Shown here: positions 1 to 7,687 of the stretch, piece by piece
Numbering within the stretch: the stretch's first letter is position 1
Layout of the letters: every line of letters starts with the position of its first letter
Origin: Kineococcus sp. NBC_00420
GTDB lineage: Bacteria > Actinomycetota > Actinomycetes > Actinomycetales > Kineococcaceae
DNA length: 64,000 bases
NCBI RefSeq assembly: GCF_036021035.1
Contig: NZ_CP107930.1
Span: 2,852,001-2,916,000, forward strand
Direction: 5' to 3'
The notes under the pieces: generated by a model
Told to the model about the DNA's origin: nothing
The model's input: only the letters and a program-made list of their open reading frames with translations
Databases searched by the model: none
Made by a program: the position numbers and the translations under genes

Positions 1-1362
1 TACCAGGACGTCGTCGACAAGGCGGAACTCGCCGACAACGGTCCCGTCCGCGGCACCATGGTCATCCGGCCCTACGGCTACGCCCTCTGGGAGCGGGTCC
101 AGGCGGAGGTCGACGCCCGGATCAAGCGGGCCGGCGCCGAGAACGTCTACCTGCCGTTGCTCATCCCCGAGAGCTACCTGCAGCGTGAGGCCGAGCACGT
201 CGAGGGGTTCAGCCCCGAGCTGGCCGTCGTCACCCACGCCGGGGGCAAGGAGCTGCCCGAGCCGCTGGTCGTGCGTCCCACCAGCGAGACCGTCTTCGGT
301 GAGTCGATGGCCAGGTGGATCCAGGGCCACCGCGACCTGCCCCTGCTGCTGAACCAGTGGGCGAACGTCGTGCGCTGGGAGCTGCGCCCGCGCCTGTTCC
401 TGCGCACCACCGAGTTCCTGTGGCAGGAGGGGCACACCGCCCACGCCACGCGGGCCGACGCCTCGGCCTACGCCCGCCGCATCCACCTGCAGGTCTACCG
501 CGACTTCTTCCACGACGTCCTGGCGCTGCCCGTGCACGTCGGGCTCAAGACCGCCCGGGAACGCTTCGCCGGCGCCGTGAACACCCTGGCCTGCGAGGCG
601 ATGATGGGCGACGGCAAGGCGCTGCAGGTGGCCACCAGCCACGAGATGGGCCAGAACTTCGCGACCGCCTTCGACATCCGCTACGCCGACGCCGACGGCG
701 GGAGGCCCCTGTGCTGGACCACCAGCTGGGGTCTCAGCACCCGTGTCGTCGGCGGGCTCGTCATGGGCCACGGGGACGACAGGGGTCTCGTGGTTCCCCC
801 GGCGCTGGCCCCCACGCAGGTCGTGGTCGTGGTGGTGAAGGAGGACGAGGCCAGCCTCGGCGCCGCCCGGCGGATCCAGGAGCAGCTGTCGGCGGCCGGG
901 GTGCGCGTGAAGGTCGACCGCCGCACCGATCAGGGCTTCGGACGCCGGGTCACCGGCTGGGAGCTCAAGGGCGTGCCCGTCCGGCTGGAGGTCGGACCGC
1001 GCGACGTGGGCGAGGGCGTCGTGACCCTGGTCCGCCGCGACAGCGGTGAACGACGGCGTCCCACCCTGGAGGCGGTCGCCTCGCTGGTGCCCGCGCTGCT
1101 GCAGCAGGTGCAGGGCGACCTGCTGCAGCGCGGCCGGCAACGCCTGCGGGACCGCACCGCGGACGTGTCCTCGGTGCCGGAAGCGGCGGAGGCGGCACGG
1201 ACCGGGTTCGGGCGGATCCCGTGGCGCACCCTCGGCGTCGACGGGGAGGCGGAGCTGGCCCGGAACGCGGTGACGGTGCGGTGCCTGCAACGGCCCGACG
1301 GCTCCCTGCCCGAGGCCGACGACGAGGACGACCTGGTCGCCGTCGTCGCCCGGAGCTACTGA
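1..1362 (+). CDS. proS: Prolyl-tRNA synthetase, 5'-truncated by the window edge
   Basis: Class II aminoacyl-tRNA synthetase that charges tRNA-Pro in the cytoplasm. The frame is open from base 1 and the protein already reads YQDVVDKAELADNGPVRGTMVIRP there, so the true start lies upstream and 453 residues are visible. Class II motifs are present: the motif 2 region with the R-P-T-S-E-T stretch and FLRTTEFLWQEGHTAHA, and motif 3-like GGLVMGHGDDRGLVVPP. This layout, with an anticodon-binding domain followed by a C-terminal zinc-binding-like extension, matches the archaeal/eukaryotic (type 3) ProS. That form occurs in some actinobacteria instead of the long bacterial form with an INS editing domain. 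It ends in tyrosine (RSY), as is typical of this subtype. The convergent diguanylate cyclase gene stops 14 bp beyond. Confidence 0.95.
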   Translation, partial: YQDVVDKAELADNGPVRGTMVIRPYGYALWERVQAEVDARIKRAGAENVYLPLLIPESYLQREAEHVEGFSPELAVVTHAGGKELPEPLVVRPTSETVFGESMARWIQGHRDLPLLLNQWANVVRWELRPRLFLRTTEFLWQEGHTAHATRADASAYARRIHLQVYRDFFHDVLALPVHVGLKTARERFAGAVNTLACEAMMGDGKALQVATSHEMGQNFATAFDIRYADADGGRPLCWTTSWGLSTRVVGGLVMGHGDDRGLVVPPALAPTQVVVVVVKEDEASLGAARRIQEQLSAAGVRVKVDRRTDQGFGRRVTGWELKGVPVRLEVGPRDVGEGVVTLVRRDSGERRRPTLEAVASLVPALLQQVQGDLLQRGRQRLRDRTADVSSVPEAAEAARTGFGRIPWRTLGVDGEAELARNAVTVRCLQRPDGSLPEADDEDDLVAVVARSY

Positions 1363-1376
1363 CCGCGACCGAGCCG

Positions 1377-3770
1377 TCAGGGGTGGCTGAGCGGACGGTT
1401 CCCGTGCCGGTGGGCGCGGTTCTTGCCGCCGCGCTTGGCGTCGTACATCGCCTCGTCGGCCTCGGCGAGGACCGCCTCGGCCAGCGCACCCACGCCGTCG
1501 GTCCCGTCGGTGTCCTGGCTGCCGCCGATCGGGGTCACGGCGTGCACCCCGGCCGGGACGCAGGCCGACGTCATCCCGATGCTGGCCCCGACGGTGAAGG
1601 TGCCGCGCGTCAGCACGACGGGCGCCCGCAGGCTCGCCAGCAGGCGTTCGGCGATGGCCGACAGGTCCTGCTCCTCGGTCAGCCCGGGGCAGACGACGGC
1701 GAACTCGTCCCCGCCGAGGCGGGCCAGGGTGTCTCCCGGGCGCAGGCAGGTGGAGAAGCGGTCGGCGACCTCGCGCAGCAGGTCGTCCCCGGTGGCGTGC
1801 CCGGCGGCGTCGTTGACGGCCTTGAACCCGTCCAGGTCGCAGAACAGGACCCCCACCCGGGTGCGGTCCCGGCTGGTGGCGGCCAGGGCGTGGGTGAGCC
1901 GGTCGTGCATCAGGGTCCGGTTGGGCAGCCCGGTCAGGGGGTCGTGCAGGGCCTGGTGCCGCAGGAGGTCCTCGGCGGCCCTGCGGACGGTGATGTCCTC
2001 GATCAGGCACAGCAGGTAGGGCTCGTCGTCGGGTCCACCGCTGGTGGCCGCGTTCCACCCGGAGTCGGTGAGGACGGTCGCCGACAGCAGGCCCCAGCGG
2101 GTACTGCCGTCGGCGTGCCGGTAGCGCTTCTCCACCCGGGTCTCGTGGGCCCGGCCGTCGAGGAAGGGGGCGAACGCGGTGACGCACTCGCCCCGGTCCT
2201 CGGGGTGGGTCAGGGCGTGGTGGTCGAGCTGCAGCAGTTCCCACGCGGCGAAGCCCGTGAACTCGCTCAACGTGGCGTTGACCTGCAGGATCTGCGCGGC
2301 GTCCCGGCCGGTCAGCCCGACGATCATCATGCTGATCGGTGCGGTGTCGAACGCGGCGCGGAACCGGCGTTCGGAGGCGGCCAGGCGGGCCGCGGCGGCC
2401 CGCTCGGCGCTGACGTCGCGAGCGGCCAGGACCACGCCCCCGGCCCAGCGCTGCCCGGTGGCCGGGGGCAGCGGGTGGGCGCTGAGGTTCAGCAGCCGGC
2501 CGGCGGGGACGGCCGGCGTCGTGACGAGCACGTCCGCGTTCTCGACCGTCTCCCCGCGCAGGGCACGCGAGACGGGCAGGTCCGGCACCGGCCAGGGCCG
2601 GCCGTCGGGGTGGCGCATGGAGAAGAACTCCGTCCACCGCTCCTGCGCGAGGTCGAGGGGCAGGTCGGGGAAGAGCGACATCGCGGCGCGGTTGCGCAGC
2701 AGGGCCGCACCGCGGGCGTCGTAGACGCTCAACCCGTCGCCGGTGGTCTCGAAGACCTCCCGCAGCAGGGCGGCCTGCTCGGCGGCTTCCTGCTGGGCCC
2801 GGCGCAGGCCGGCGACCAGGTCGGCGCGCTCGTCCCGGATCAGGGCCAGGACCAGGGCGGCGAGCCCGATGACGGTGACGAAGGCCTGGGCCAGCAGCAC
2901 CCGGGTCGCGGGGGAGTCCACCGCGAACGGCCCACGCCCGGCCATGGTCGCGGCCACGACCCAGATCCCGATGAGCAGGACGTGGCCGGTGGTGGTCGTG
3001 GTGTGGAAGCGCAGCGCGATCCACATGCTGAACGGCAGCAGCGCGAAGGCGAGCGGCAGGTGCTCGGTCTGGGTGAAGACCACCGTGTACGCGGCGACCA
3101 CCACCACGGTCGCGGCGACGATCTCCGTGCCGCTGCGCCAGCCGGTCCGCCAGCGCCGGCCCCGGTCCGCCAGTCGCAGGGCGAAGGCGGCGAAGACGAA
3201 GGTGCTGGCGGCGTTGCGCACCAGCCACGCCCCGGCCGCCGGGAGCAGCGGGGTACCGGCGCTGAGGTGCAGGGCGAGCGGTCCGACGCAGGCGGCCGCC
3301 GCCGACCCGGCCACCGACCCCAGGACCAGGGCGGTCAGGTCCGCGGGGTTCCGCAACCGCCACGGCGCGCTGCCGCCGCGACGGTGCCAGCGGTACGTCA
3401 CGAGGCACGAGGTGGCGGCCTGCACGCCGTTGGCCACCGCGAACGCGGCCCCCAGCAGCGCTCCGGCGCCGGTCGCGGCGTTCAGCAGCCCCGAGAGGAC
3501 GGCCACCGCCGCGACGGTCAGGACCCGGCCACGGCGCTGGTGCCAGCAGCAGGCGACCCACACGAAGCCGACGGCGGCCGCCGGCCAGACCAGCGACAGG
3601 GTCGAACCCGGCAACCGGGTCGCCCGGCCCGCCACGACCGCCCCGGCGTAGGCCACCGCGAACGCCAGGTGCATCGCCGCGGGGTGCGCCCGCCACCACG
3701 TCACGACGGAGGCGTCGATCCGGTCCCCGGTGCCGGGGGCGCTCGGGGTCAGCGGCGCGGGCTTCTCCAC
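1377..3770 (-). CDS. MASE1-PAS-GGDEF membrane diguanylate cyclase
   Basis: Predicted to make cyclic di-GMP from two GTP. The N-terminal ~300 residues hold about eight hydrophobic segments resembling MASE1 (RLPGSTLSLVWPAAAVGFVWV). Two PAS-like domains follow (around EVFETTGDGLSVYD and RRFRAAFDTAPISMM...HPEDR), then a GGDEF domain with intact RLGGDEFAVV near residue 685. An RxxD inhibitory I-site (RPGD) sits five residues upstream of GGDEF, so product feedback is expected. The reading frame stays open further upstream, but that part is Arg/Pro-rich and overlaps the next gene, so I chose the GTG at 3770 (VEKPAPLTPS). No EAL domain is attached. The 76 bp up to the SRPBCC gene hold no other gene. 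Confidence 0.9.
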   Translation of the reverse strand: MEKPAPLTPSAPGTGDRIDASVVTWWRAHPAAMHLAFAVAYAGAVVAGRATRLPGSTLSLVWPAAAVGFVWVACCWHQRRGRVLTVAAVAVLSGLLNAATGAGALLGAAFAVANGVQAATSCLVTYRWHRRGGSAPWRLRNPADLTALVLGSVAGSAAAACVGPLALHLSAGTPLLPAAGAWLVRNAASTFVFAAFALRLADRGRRWRTGWRSGTEIVAATVVVVAAYTVVFTQTEHLPLAFALLPFSMWIALRFHTTTTTGHVLLIGIWVVAATMAGRGPFAVDSPATRVLLAQAFVTVIGLAALVLALIRDERADLVAGLRRAQQEAAEQAALLREVFETTGDGLSVYDARGAALLRNRAAMSLFPDLPLDLAQERWTEFFSMRHPDGRPWPVPDLPVSRALRGETVENADVLVTTPAVPAGRLLNLSAHPLPPATGQRWAGGVVLAARDVSAERAAAARLAASERRFRAAFDTAPISMMIVGLTGRDAAQILQVNATLSEFTGFAAWELLQLDHHALTHPEDRGECVTAFAPFLDGRAHETRVEKRYRHADGSTRWGLLSATVLTDSGWNAATSGGPDDEPYLLCLIEDITVRRAAEDLLRHQALHDPLTGLPNRTLMHDRLTHALAATSRDRTRVGVLFCDLDGFKAVNDAAGHATGDDLLREVADRFSTCLRPGDTLARLGGDEFAVVCPGLTEEQDLSAIAERLLASLRAPVVLTRGTFTVGASIGMTSACVPAGVHAVTPIGGSQDTDGTDGVGALAEAVLAEADEAMYDAKRGGKNRAHRHGNRPLSHP

Positions 3771-3846
3771 ACCCTGACGTCGGCAGCGGACCCCCACCGC
3801 TTGAGGCGGGCACCTCCGCGACGGCGTGCTCCCGGTGCCGCCACCA

Positions 3847-4365
3847 TCACCCGTGACCGGTCGGCGCGGCCGGCGCGGACCGTTCGAGGTGCGCGGCCAG
3901 GGCGCGCAGCCGCCGCCCGGTCTCCCACCGGAACGCCCGCACGGCGACGGCCTCGACGACGCGGGACAGCGGGGCGGGGGCACCGGTGAACGTCAGCGTG
4001 TAGACGACCTCGCTGCGCCCGCCCTCGAGGTCGCGGTGGCGCATCGAGGCGGCCCACGCGGCGAAGAACGGCGACCGCGAGGTCAGGGTGACCGCCGCCA
4101 GGTCGGGGCGGCGGAAGGTCACGTAGCGCGTGCGGAAGGTCAGCCCACCGAGGGTCCAGCGGGCCTGGCAGACGGCGTCGACGCCGCGGTCGGGAGCGGC
4201 ACCGCCGACCGTGTACGCCGCGCGCAGCAGGGTGTCCCAGCGCAGCCGGTTCGGGTAGTCGTGCACGACGTCGAAGGCCACGTCGGCGGGGACGGGCAGG
4301 ACCTGCCGGACCACGGCGTGGGCGCTCACGTCCTCCAGCGTGGCGTTCGGGGGCCTGCCCCGCAC
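3847..4365 (-). CDS. SRPBCC (START/Bet v1-like) family protein
   Basis: About 160-172 residues with the SRPBCC/polyketide-cyclase pattern: VVRQVLPVPADVAFDVVHDYPNRLRWD at the N-terminus, a run of beta strands (DAVCQARWTLGGLTFRTRYVTFRRPDLAAVTLTSRSPFF), and a long C-terminal helix (PLSRVVEAVAVRAFRWETGRRLRALAAHLE). Members form a deep hydrophobic cavity and bind lipids or aromatic ligands; the ligand cannot be told here. Two GTG starts are possible, at 4365 and at 4329 (VSAHAVVRQ). The latter begins exactly at the domain and follows GGAGGAC, though the spacing is short. It is transcribed toward the diguanylate cyclase gene 76 bp downstream and could share its transcript. Confidence 0.75.
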   Translation of the reverse strand: MRGRPPNATLEDVSAHAVVRQVLPVPADVAFDVVHDYPNRLRWDTLLRAAYTVGGAAPDRGVDAVCQARWTLGGLTFRTRYVTFRRPDLAAVTLTSRSPFFAAWAASMRHRDLEGGRSEVVYTLTFTGAPAPLSRVVEAVAVRAFRWETGRRLRALAAHLERSAPAAPTGHG

Positions 4366-4443
4366 GTCCTCGCCGGGTCGGACCGCGTCCGCCCGCCTCG
4401 GGGCCCTCGCCCCGCGGGACGAGGGGCGCAGCGGAGTGGTCGC

Positions 4444-4924
4444 GTGGATCCCCTCCGTGTCCGCGACCCCGTCCCGGCCGACCTCCTCACCGGCCTCGTG
4501 GACGTCCTGCGTGACGTCGTCCCGGACGGCGCCAGCGTCGGCTTCGTCGGTACCTCGAGGGCGGGTGGACGTGGGTGGCGGGAACGGTCAGCCTGCGCCT
4601 GGACCAGCCCGAGGACGCCCCGCACCGCGCCGACCTGACCGAGCTGCTCGTCCACCGCGACTTCCGCGGGCGTGGACTCGCCTCCCGGCTCATGGCCGCG
4701 GTCGAGGGAGGGGCGGTGCGGGCGGGTCGGACCCTGCTCGTGCTGGACACCGAGACGGGCGCCCGACGGAGGGCCTGTACGAGCGCTGGGGGTGGCGGCG
4801 GGCCGGGACCATCGAGGGCCACGCGGTGAGTCCCCGGGGAGAGCTGCTGGGCACGACGCTGTTCTCCAAGGTGCTGCCGGGGGCCGCGGACGTCGTCGGC
4901 GGACCCGTGGACCGTCGACGGTGA
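4444..4924 (+). pseudogene. GNAT N-acetyltransferase remnant with a deletion and a frameshift
   Basis: Three pieces of a single GNAT protein lie in three frames. Frame 1 from the GTG at 4444 gives VDPLRVRDPVPADLLTGLVD and continues to VPDGASVGFVGT (about 4551), the N-terminal helices. Frame 3 from about 4560 gives GGWTWVAGTVSLRLDQ, LTELLVHRDFRGRGLASRLM and LLVLDTETG, which is motif A with the R-G-x-G-L-A/S acetyl-CoA loop. Frame 2 from about 4762 gives RPTEGLYERWGWRRAGTIEG and then LLGTTLFSKVL, the C-terminal strands. The segment normally found between the first two pieces is missing (roughly 25 residues by analogy with the family), and about one base is lost near 4758-4761. No intact product is possible, so this is a decayed gene unless sequencing error explains both lesions. 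Confidence 0.7.
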
Positions 4925-4959
4925 CGCCCGGACCGTCCTGTCACGACGAGGACGGCGGG

Positions 4960-5117
4960 GTGAGCCAGGCACGGCCGCCGTGGCGGTGTCCCCTCCGGCT
5001 GAGCAGCGACCACACCGCCGAGACCCCGGTCCGGGTGGACGGTGGCCTGCTCGTGGACCTCGCCCGCCTCGGCGTCGAGCGGCACTTCCAGGACCGCACC
5101 ACCCGTCGGGCGTCCGG
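4960..5117 (+). pseudogene. Possible remnant of a small actinobacterial hypothetical gene
   Basis: From the GTG at 4960 the frame reads VSQARPPWRCPLRLSSDHTA then ETPVRVDGGLLVDLARLGVE. This resembles the start of small actinobacterial proteins of the pattern L-R-L-x-x-D-Y-T-A-E-x-P-x-W-x-D-G-G. After about 40 residues the similarity ends and the frame runs antisense through the dehydrogenase gene. I read it as a gene start cut off by rearrangement next to the GNAT remnant. The evidence is pattern resemblance only. Confidence 0.25.
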
Positions 5118-6113
5118 TCAGACCCGGACCGGCGTCCCGCTCGCGAGCGACTCCTGCGCGGCGTCGGCGACCCGGGACGCGGCGACGGCGTCCTCGGGCC
5201 GGCACAGTTCCCCGTCGATCCCGCGGACGAGGTCCGCGAAGGCGGCGATCTCGGCGCGGTAGGCGTCGGCGAAGCGTTCGGCGAACGTCGTGTGCGGGGT
5301 TCCGGTGGGGAACTCGACGCCGGGTTCGGCCGAGCGCAGCGCGCTCCGTTCGTCGAGGCCGACGAGCAGCGACCCGGCGGAGCCCTGCAGTTCCAGCCGG
5401 ACGTCGTGGCCCGCCCCGTTGTAGCGGGAGGCCGTGACGACGGCGAGGGTCCCGTCGTCGAGGGTGCAGACGGCGAGGGCGGTGTCGACGTCGCCCACGG
5501 CCCCGATCTCGGGGTCGCCGTTGTTGCTGCCCCGGGCGTAGACCTCGACGACCTCCCGGCCGGTGATCCAGCGGATGACGTCGAAGTCGTGGACGGAGCA
5601 GTCGCGGAACAACCCGCCCGAGGTCGCGAGGAACGACACCGGCGGCGGGGTGGCGTCGCAGGTCACGGCCCGGATCGCGTGCAGCCAGCCGAGCTCGCCG
5701 GTCGAGTGCGCGCGTTTGGCCTCGAGGTAGCCGGCGTCGTAGCGGCGCTGGTGACCGATGCGGACGACACCGTCGTGGGCGGCGATGAAGTCCAGGACGG
5801 GCAGCGACAGCGCGACGTCCGGCGCGACGGGTTTCTCGGAGAACACCGGGATGCCGGCCTCGACCCCGGCCCGGATGAGTTCGGGGTGCTGCGCGGTGCC
5901 GGTCGCGACGATCAGACCGTCGATCCCGGAGGCCAGTAGGGCGTCGACGTCGACGGCGGCCTCGACCCCGAGTTCGTCGGCCACGGACCGCGCGCGGACG
6001 GCGTCGACGTCGGCGACGGTGAGCCGGCCCACGCCGGGGGTCGTGACGACGTTGCGCGCGTGCATGACGCCGATGCGGCCCACGCCGGCGAGGCCGAGGT
6101 GCAGGTCGGACAA
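5118..6113 (-). CDS. Gfo/Idh/MocA oxidoreductase, inositol 2-dehydrogenase-like
   Basis: NAD(P)-dependent sugar or cyclitol dehydrogenase of 331 residues, the usual length. The Rossmann start is LGLAGVGRIGVMHARNV; the hallmark EKP (SEKPVAPD) supplies the catalytic-site lysine, and GGLFRDCSVHDFDVIRWITG carries the His/Asp region typical of IolG-like enzymes. The start is a TTG at 6113 with AAGGAG about 7 nt upstream on the minus strand. It is divergent from the LacI-type regulator gene and shares a 92-bp intergenic region with an 18-bp palindrome, so the LacI protein very likely controls it in response to a sugar. Myo-inositol is the commonest substrate for this subfamily, but the neighbourhood has no other iol genes, so the substrate is open. 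Confidence 0.88.
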   Translation of the reverse strand: MSDLHLGLAGVGRIGVMHARNVVTTPGVGRLTVADVDAVRARSVADELGVEAAVDVDALLASGIDGLIVATGTAQHPELIRAGVEAGIPVFSEKPVAPDVALSLPVLDFIAAHDGVVRIGHQRRYDAGYLEAKRAHSTGELGWLHAIRAVTCDATPPPVSFLATSGGLFRDCSVHDFDVIRWITGREVVEVYARGSNNGDPEIGAVGDVDTALAVCTLDDGTLAVVTASRYNGAGHDVRLELQGSAGSLLVGLDERSALRSAEPGVEFPTGTPHTTFAERFADAYRAEIAAFADLVRGIDGELCRPEDAVAASRVADAAQESLASGTPVRV

Positions 6114-6138
6114 GGGGACTCCTTCAGGACGTCATCGT

Positions 6139-6156
6139 CGTTGGACCGGTCCAACG
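6139..6156. promoter_or_regulatory. Perfect 18-bp palindrome, probable LacI-family operator
   Basis: CGTTGGACCGGTCCAACG is a perfect inverted repeat with a central CG-type step (ACCGGT), as LacI/GalR-family proteins prefer. It lies between the divergent dehydrogenase gene (start 6113) and the lacI-type gene (start 6206), 26 bp and 50 bp from their starts. It therefore could repress both promoters. Confidence 0.8.
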
Positions 6157-6205
6157 CCCTCTACGATCGACCCATCACCAACCCGATGTCAAGGAGCGTA
6201 GAGGC

Positions 6206-7225
6206 GTGAGCGATCCGGGGGGACGACCCACGATCCGCAGCGTCGCCGCGCGCGCCGGGGTCTCCAAGTCGCTGGTCTCGCTCGTGCTGCAGGAGAGCCC
6301 CAAGGTCTCGCCCGAGCGCCGCGCCGCCGTGCTCAGCGCGATGGACGAGCTCGGCTACCGCCTCGACCCGACCGCCCGCAGCCTCGCGCAGGGCCGCACC
6401 CGGGCCGTCGGGCTCGTCCTCGACGACCTGCGCAACCCGTGGTTCGTGGACGTCCTCGACGGCCTGCGGCCCGTGCTGCGCGCGGCCGGGCTGCGGCCGG
6501 TGCTGGCCGAGGTCCGCAGCGAACCCGAGGCCCCGCAGACCTTCGCCGACCTGCGCGTCGACGGGCTCGTCGTCATCGGCACCCTGCCCGACCTCACCCT
6601 CGTCGAGGAGGTCGCGGTGCACCTGCCGGTCGTGCTGGCCGGCACCCGCACCCCGCCCGGGACCGACCTCGACGTCGTCGCCGGGGACGACCCGGCCGGG
6701 GTGGGGCTCGTCGTCGAGCACCTGCTCGCCCTCGGCCACCGCCGCATCGCCCACGTCGGCGGGTCCGGGCCCGTCGGCCGGCTGCGCCGCGAGGCCTTCG
6801 AGGCGGCCGTCCGGGCCGGCGGCGGGACACCCCTGGTGGCCGTCGCCGAGATGACCGAGGACGCCGGTCACCGCGCGGGTCTGGCCCTGCTCGGCGACGC
6901 CCGACGTGCCGCCGAGCGGCCGACCGCCGTGCTCGCCGCGAACGACGCCTGCGCCGTCGGGGTCCTCGCCGCCGCGGCCGACCTCGGCCTCGACGTCCCC
7001 GCCGACGTCTCCGTCGCCGGTTACGACGACACCTCGCTGGCCCGGCTGCGGGCGGTGTCGTTGACCAGCGTCGACAACGCCGCCCGCGAGGTCGGCCGGA
7101 TCGCGGGGGAGCGCCTGCTGGCCCGCCTCGAGGACCCCGAGCTGCCCGTCGGCCTGCGGCTGGTGGCCCCGCGTCTCGTCGTGCGCTCCACCACGGCCCC
7201 GCCGCCGGGCAGGATGACGGGGTGA
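6206..7225 (+). CDS. LacI-family transcriptional regulator
   Basis: A 339-residue repressor. Residues about 7-55 form the LacI helix-turn-helix and hinge (TIRSVAARAGVSKSLVSLVL then LDPTARSLAQGRTRAVGLV). A periplasmic-binding-protein-like effector domain follows, with HLLALGHRRIAHVGG and the C-terminal dimer-interface motif DVPADVSVAGYDDTSLARL. Starts at a GTG 10 nt after AAGGAG. The perfect palindrome 50 bp upstream is its likely operator, and the divergent Gfo/Idh/MocA dehydrogenase gene its likely target, with autoregulation. The effector is unknown; an inositol or related polyol would fit the target enzyme family. The stop codon overlaps the start of the next gene (GTGA), so the two are translationally coupled. 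Confidence 0.93.
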   Translation: MSDPGGRPTIRSVAARAGVSKSLVSLVLQESPKVSPERRAAVLSAMDELGYRLDPTARSLAQGRTRAVGLVLDDLRNPWFVDVLDGLRPVLRAAGLRPVLAEVRSEPEAPQTFADLRVDGLVVIGTLPDLTLVEEVAVHLPVVLAGTRTPPGTDLDVVAGDDPAGVGLVVEHLLALGHRRIAHVGGSGPVGRLRREAFEAAVRAGGGTPLVAVAEMTEDAGHRAGLALLGDARRAAERPTAVLAANDACAVGVLAAAADLGLDVPADVSVAGYDDTSLARLRAVSLTSVDNAAREVGRIAGERLLARLEDPELPVGLRLVAPRLVVRSTTAPPPGRMTG

Positions 7226-7617
7226 CCACTCCCGAGGGACCGTGCCCGTGCGGCTGGGGCGAGCCGTTCGCCGGGTGCTGCGGCCGGTACCTGGGGGGCC
7301 GGGCGGCGCCGACCGCGGAAGCGCTGATGCGCTCGCGCTACACGGCCTTCGCCGTGGGCGACCGCGAGCACCTGCTCCGCACCTGGGACCCCGCCACCCG
7401 ACCCGACGAGCTCGACCTGGACCCCGGCGTCGAGTGGCGCCGCCTCCTCGTGCTCGCCACCACGGGCGGTAGCCCCTTCGACGACACCGGGACCGTCGAG
7501 TTCGAGGCGCACTACCGCCAGGCGGGCCGCCGCGGTGTCCAGCACGAGAACTCGGCCTTCACCCGCGTCGCCGGCGTCTGGCTCTACGTGGGGCCGGTGG
7601 GAAACCTGGTCGCGTGA
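7222..7617 (+). CDS. YchJ-like (UPF0225) SEC-C/NTF2-fold protein
   Basis: 131 residues starting at a GTG that overlaps the stop of the LacI-family gene. The N-terminus CPCGWGEPFAGCCGRYLGG is the metal-binding cysteine cluster of the YchJ/UPF0225 family. It is followed by the conserved SRYTAFAVGDREHLLRTW and VEFEAHYR segments of its NTF2-like domain. The length is close to the family norm of about 125-160. The cellular role of the family is not established. The 4-nt overlap makes cotranslation with the regulator likely, but nothing else links their functions. Confidence 0.85.
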   Translation: MTTPEGPCPCGWGEPFAGCCGRYLGGRAAPTAEALMRSRYTAFAVGDREHLLRTWDPATRPDELDLDPGVEWRRLLVLATTGGSPFDDTGTVEFEAHYRQAGRRGVQHENSAFTRVAGVWLYVGPVGNLVA

Positions 7618-7687
7618 TCGCGCTCCGGTTGAAACTCTGAGTCACGGGTAAGAGCGTTGAGCACCATCCGCGATGAGGAGGAGTCCC

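Noticed and set aside
1221-3989. A 922-codon plus-strand open frame, antisense to the diguanylate cyclase
   Set aside because: It is a by-product of the GC-biased third codon position of the real gene: Gly/Arg/Gln/Pro-rich, with no domain.
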